Assembly (NCBI GenBank): GCA_009691815.1
Contig: SIAL01000162.1
Coordinates: 1-7,653 of the forward strand
Reading direction: 5' to 3'
Source: Gemmataceae bacterium
GTDB taxonomy: Bacteria; Planctomycetota; Planctomycetia; Gemmatales; Gemmataceae
DNA length: 7,653 nucleotides
The notes below the pieces were generated by a model. That model worked only from the letters and a program-made list of their open reading frames with translations, was not told the origin of the DNA and did not search any database. The number at the start of each line of letters is the position of its first letter. Position 1 is the stretch's first letter. Shown here piece after piece: positions 5,880 through 7,653 of the stretch. A program made the translations under genes and the position numbers.

Positions 5880-5953
5880 GGGCGCTTAGCTCAGTTGGCT
5901 AGAGCACCAGCTCGACACGCTGGGGGTCACAGGTTCGAATCCTGTAGCGCCCA
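5880..5953 (+). tRNA. tRNA-Val (anticodon GAC)
   Basis: All four arms close. Acceptor GGGCGCT pairs with AGCGCCC. The D stem is GCTC/GAGC with loop AGTTGGCTA. The anticodon stem is CCAGC/GCTGG. The T stem is ACAGG/CCTGT with loop TTCGAAT. The discriminator is A and CCA is not encoded. The 7-base anticodon loop TCGACAC places GAC at positions 34-36, which reads valine codons GUC and GUU; A35, C36 and A73 are valine identity bases. The base at position 33 (5913) is C, not the nearly invariant U. A bidirectional terminator follows 14 bases later, so the tRNA is probably a single-gene transcript. Confidence 0.95.
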
Positions 5954-5967
5954 ATTTTATTTCTTTC

Positions 5968-5997
5968 AAAAAAGGGCCACTTCAGGCCCTTTTTTTT
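5968..5997. terminator. Strong bidirectional intrinsic terminator
   Basis: GGGCC (5974-5978) pairs with GGCCC (5985-5989) around ACTTCA. Six A lie on the left and eight T on the right, extending the stem with A-T pairs. It can stop the tRNA transcript on the plus strand and a transcript arriving on the minus strand, where the small frameshifted gene at 6064-6217 ends about 65 bases before it. Confidence 0.85.
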
Positions 5998-6013
5998 CGT
6001 TTTTGGCCGCCTC

Positions 6014-6037
6014 GGTTTCTACGAAACAACCTTTTTT
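6014..6037 (+). terminator. Possible back-up terminator
   Basis: GTTTC (6015-6019) pairs with GAAAC (6023-6027) around a TAC loop, followed after AACC by six T (6032-6037). The stem is weak and the gap to the T tract is not ideal. Confidence 0.3.
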
Positions 6038-6063
6038 CTTGGGTATTCCAGCGGCTTTACCTT

Positions 6064-6217
6064 TTAAGCCAAATCCTCATCAATAATGGCCGGATCAGTC
6101 CCGCTAGGTTCCCTGGCTAGGGGCGTGGCGGATCCAAACTCGGGGGAGGTCGTCACCCGTGCCAATGGATAAAACTTAAAACCACAAATATTCCCAATGC
6201 GTTTGTTGATAATTCAT
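6064..6217 (-). pseudogene. Candidate small gene, 50 residues, interrupted by a +1 frameshift at TTT TAA
   Basis: On the minus strand an ATG at 6217 has GGAG (6225-6228) exactly 7 bases upstream and encodes MNYQQTHWEYLWF, then TAA (6176-6178). Skipping one T of the TTTT run (6178-6181) enters a frame with no stop for 37 more codons. That part begins KFYPLARVTTSPEFGSA, continues PLAREPSGTDP and ends AIIDEDLA at a TAA (6064-6066). The joined product has 50 residues and reads like real protein. The downstream frame on its own has no ATG and no ribosome binding site near its only TTG (6165) or GTG (6156), so it needs the upstream start. The local sequence TTT TAA resembles the slip-then-stop form of the release factor 2 frameshift. 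Alternatives are a recent mutation, or one extra base in a T run in the assembly. I do not recognise the family. Confidence 0.45.
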
Positions 6218-6233
6218 GTGTTTGCTCCATAAT
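6206..6233 (+). promoter_or_regulatory. Likely promoter of the sigma-factor gene
   Basis: TTGATA (6206-6211) and CATAAT (6228-6233) each miss the sigma-70 consensus by one base and are 16 bases apart. A second pair, TTGCTC (6222-6227) and TATAAA (6247-6252), has a wide 19-base spacer. The first -35 overlaps codons of the opposite-strand small gene, so expression in the two directions would interfere. Confidence 0.5.
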
Positions 6234-6293
6234 GCCCCTATTGCACTATAAAACCCATCCGATGGCGATTGCCTGGCCCCGGGAAGTGTTAAA

Positions 6294-6905
6294 ATGCAGC
6301 CCACCGATTTCCCCGTTCGGAAACTCCCCGATCTTGCTTCGCTCTCGACTACATCGAGCCTTATTGGCAATTTAAAAGCCCAATCCCCTGAACAATGGAA
6401 TGCTTTTGTTTTGGCGTACACCCCCCTGCTTCGATTCTGGATTCGAAGTAAACACATTCCCCCAGCGGACGAGGATGATGTCCTTCAGGAAACCCTGCGA
6501 TCTGTCGTCAGTGGCATGGGCCAATTCCAAAGGGACCCTCACGGCGGTACCTTTCGTGGGTGGCTTCGAATCATTGTCAATCGCCGCGTGGTGGACAATT
6601 TTCGTAATCAGCCTACCGAAGGCTTAGCCCCGCAATCGGTTCTCGATGCCCATCCTGTCCCATCCCAAAAAGAGGACGAGGTGGTCGACGAGGAAGAACA
6701 GGCTTTGATCAACCTGAAAGCCCGGGCTATGGAGCTGGTCAGGCAATCCACCAACCATAATACCTGGGAAATGTTCTGGTTAACTGTTGTTGATGGTGTT
6801 TCCCCCGCCGAAGTTGCAAGGCAATTCCATGTTTCGCCTTCTGCCGTTCGAATGGCCAAGGCCCGGGTCCTTAACCGCCTTCGAACTCTGTTGTCCGGGG
6901 GGTAA
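6294..6905 (+). CDS. ECF-subfamily RNA polymerase sigma factor
   Basis: This 203-residue protein has the two-domain ECF layout. Region 2 (about 34-105) includes WNAFVLAYTPLLRFWIR, DEDDVLQETLRSVV, then the promoter-melting segment GGTFRGWLRIIVNRRVVDNFR. A polar acidic linker (about 106-137) follows. Region 4 (about 140-198) has the helix-turn-helix SPAEVARQFHVSPSAVRMAKARVLNRLRTLL for the -35 element. It directs RNA polymerase to a dedicated promoter set. Family members of this shape, with GTFRGWLR and no dedicated small anti-sigma gene, are abundant in planctomycetes and often sit next to Ser/Thr kinases. The ATG is preceded by GGGAAG at a suitable distance. The gene shares a direction with the kinase gene 84 bases downstream. 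The regulon is unknown. Confidence 0.92.
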   Translation: MQPTDFPVRKLPDLASLSTTSSLIGNLKAQSPEQWNAFVLAYTPLLRFWIRSKHIPPADEDDVLQETLRSVVSGMGQFQRDPHGGTFRGWLRIIVNRRVVDNFRNQPTEGLAPQSVLDAHPVPSQKEDEVVDEEEQALINLKARAMELVRQSTNHNTWEMFWLTVVDGVSPAEVARQFHVSPSAVRMAKARVLNRLRTLLSGG

Positions 6906-6955
6906 TCCCAAGGTTACGGTGTTACGCTCTCCTGATAGTTATTCATGGTGCCTCC

Positions 6956-6967
6956 ATTTCATGAAAT
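6956..6967. promoter_or_regulatory. Perfect 12-base palindrome between the sigma factor and kinase genes
   Basis: ATTTCATGAAAT is a perfect palindrome with no spacer, lying 22 bases before the kinase start. It could be an operator or part of a promoter for the kinase, but a 12-base palindrome can also arise by chance. Confidence 0.25.
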
Positions 6968-6975
6968 TCGTAATT

Positions 6976-6985
6976 AGGTAGGTGG
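6976..6985 (+). promoter_or_regulatory. Shine-Dalgarno site fixing the TTG start of the kinase
   Basis: The purine-rich AGGTAGGTGG ends four bases before the TTG at 6990, and its inner AGG (6980-6982) is seven bases away. An in-frame TAG at 6975-6977 closes the frame upstream, and no ATG or GTG lies between. TTG is therefore the only start that keeps the complete zinc-binding module. Confidence 0.65.
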
Positions 6986-6989
6986 TCAA

Positions 6990-7653
6990 TTGGATTTACA
7001 GGGTGGGTGTGAAACGGACGAAGCGCTGGCCAAATGGGCGGTTGGTGATCTATTGCCCGAAGATTTGGAGGAATTCAGCCTTCATGTGGAGTCGTGTCCC
7101 CAATGTCAGGCCCGCCTTGCCGAAATGGAAGATCAAACAGACGATTTTGTCCAATCCTTGACCATGATTTCCCTAGCCGACCTCTCCAAGGCCGAAGCGG
7201 AGATGGAAATCGCCTCCAAGGCCGGGACGGTTGCCTTTGTTTGTCCCATTCCCGCCAATCCTCCAAAGGATTTCTATCAAACCACACTCAATCCCCCTTG
7301 CCTACTCGGTCCCTATGAAGTTCGCGGATTGATTGGCCGAGGCGGAATGGGGGAGGTTTATGAAGCCAAGCATCTGAGGCTTGACCGTTCCGTGGCGTTA
7401 AAAGTCATCCGGGGTTACCGACTGGATGACCCGACCTCGCATGATCACTTCCTCAAGGAGATGTCCAATGCCGGCAAGCTCGATCACCCCAACCTGGTCC
7501 GAGCCTATGACGCCTGGGAAGCCGACAATTGCCTGTATCTGGTGTTTGAGCTGTTGGAAGGCAAATCGCTACAGCTGCTTTTTGGCCAGGAAAAGAACCA
7601 AACCCTGAATGATGTCATGGAAGCGATGGTTGGAATTTGTGCGGGCCTTTTGC
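6990..7653 (+). CDS. Ser/Thr protein kinase with N-terminal zinc-binding anti-sigma-type module (partial, 3' end missing)
   Basis: The first 221 residues are in the window; the frame is open at the edge. Residues 7-45 form a Cys-His-Cys-Cys motif: Cys7, then HVESCPQC with His32, Cys36 and Cys39. This is the pattern of zinc-binding anti-sigma domains. A linker of about 65 residues follows. The Hanks-type kinase domain starts near 107 with GPYEVRGLIGRGGMGEVYEA (Gly-rich loop 116-121). It has VALKVI with the ATP-binding Lys138, FLKEMSNAGKLDHPNLV with the likely C-helix Glu157, and the hinge YLVFELLEGKSL. The catalytic HRD and DFG motifs, and any membrane segment or sensor repeats, lie beyond the window. 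The gene follows the ECF sigma factor by 84 bases, suggesting that the protein phosphorylates or restrains that sigma factor; this is inference. Confidence 0.9.
   Translation, partial: MDLQGGCETDEALAKWAVGDLLPEDLEEFSLHVESCPQCQARLAEMEDQTDDFVQSLTMISLADLSKAEAEMEIASKAGTVAFVCPIPANPPKDFYQTTLNPPCLLGPYEVRGLIGRGGMGEVYEAKHLRLDRSVALKVIRGYRLDDPTSHDHFLKEMSNAGKLDHPNLVRAYDAWEADNCLYLVFELLEGKSLQLLFGQEKNQTLNDVMEAMVGICAGLL

Noticed and set aside
5895..6086. 63-residue plus-strand reading frame starting inside the tRNA.
   Set aside because: It reads through the tRNA and the terminator, so it is not a gene.
6086..6172. 28-residue plus-strand reading frame.
   Set aside because: No ribosome binding site, and it is antisense to the minus-strand candidate, which has a site and an appropriately placed terminator.
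6176..6457. 93-residue minus-strand reading frame.
   Set aside because: Most of it is antisense to the start of the sigma-factor gene. Only its last 13 codons, from the internal ATG at 6217 with a good ribosome site, seem meaningful.
1..7653. Mobile elements, CRISPR arrays, phage or defence genes.
   Set aside because: No transposase, integrase, terminal inverted repeats, spaced direct repeats or toxin-antitoxin pair were found. The tRNA 3' end is not repeated elsewhere in the window as an attachment site.

Overview
The window most likely comes from a member of the Planctomycetota, with base composition near half G+C. No 16S gene is present. The assignment rests on a planctomycete-style PurF (ECGIAALYHLP start and an inserted segment before QNRGQLAAG), a stand-alone ECF sigma factor of the kind expanded in that phylum, a following Ser/Thr kinase that carries an N-terminal zinc-binding anti-sigma module, and a tiny FlgM-like protein with the ALVERIKKEIAEGTYETEEK motif. 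This placement is inference.

Layout. Bases 94-3550 carry three minus-strand housekeeping genes, in transcription order aroC (chorismate synthase), purF (amidophosphoribosyltransferase) and smpB (trans-translation factor). purF and smpB are only 12 bases apart and probably share a transcript. aroC and purF are 154 bases apart, with inverted repeats in the gap. Diverging from aroC on the plus strand is an L-threonine aldolase gene (TTG start at 3650). After it comes a stretch of about 320 bases that I read as holding a small unrecognised protein gene (4763-4918) and a structured leader. Next are a 68-residue FlgM-like gene (5016-5222), a Fur-family regulator (5326-5814) behind a long leader hairpin, and a tRNA-Val(GAC) (5880-5953) ending in a strong bidirectional terminator.

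The stretch between the terminator and the sigma factor looks empty but is not. On the minus strand it has a good Shine-Dalgarno site, an ATG and 13 codons ending TTT TAA. One +1 step at that point opens a further 37 codons, running to a stop upstream of the terminator. This is either a small gene with a frameshift (programmed or mutational) or a sequencing error in a run of T. It is the most unusual item here.

The right end holds an ECF sigma factor (6294-6905) and, 84 bases on, the start of a Ser/Thr protein kinase (TTG at 6990) that runs off the window. The pair looks like a signalling unit: the kinase polypeptide carries a Cys-His-Cys-Cys zinc module of the anti-sigma type that could hold the sigma factor. 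I see no insertion sequence, CRISPR array, prophage or defence gene. The left part is ordinary core metabolism; the interest lies in the small genes, leaders and tRNA between 4694 and 6293.
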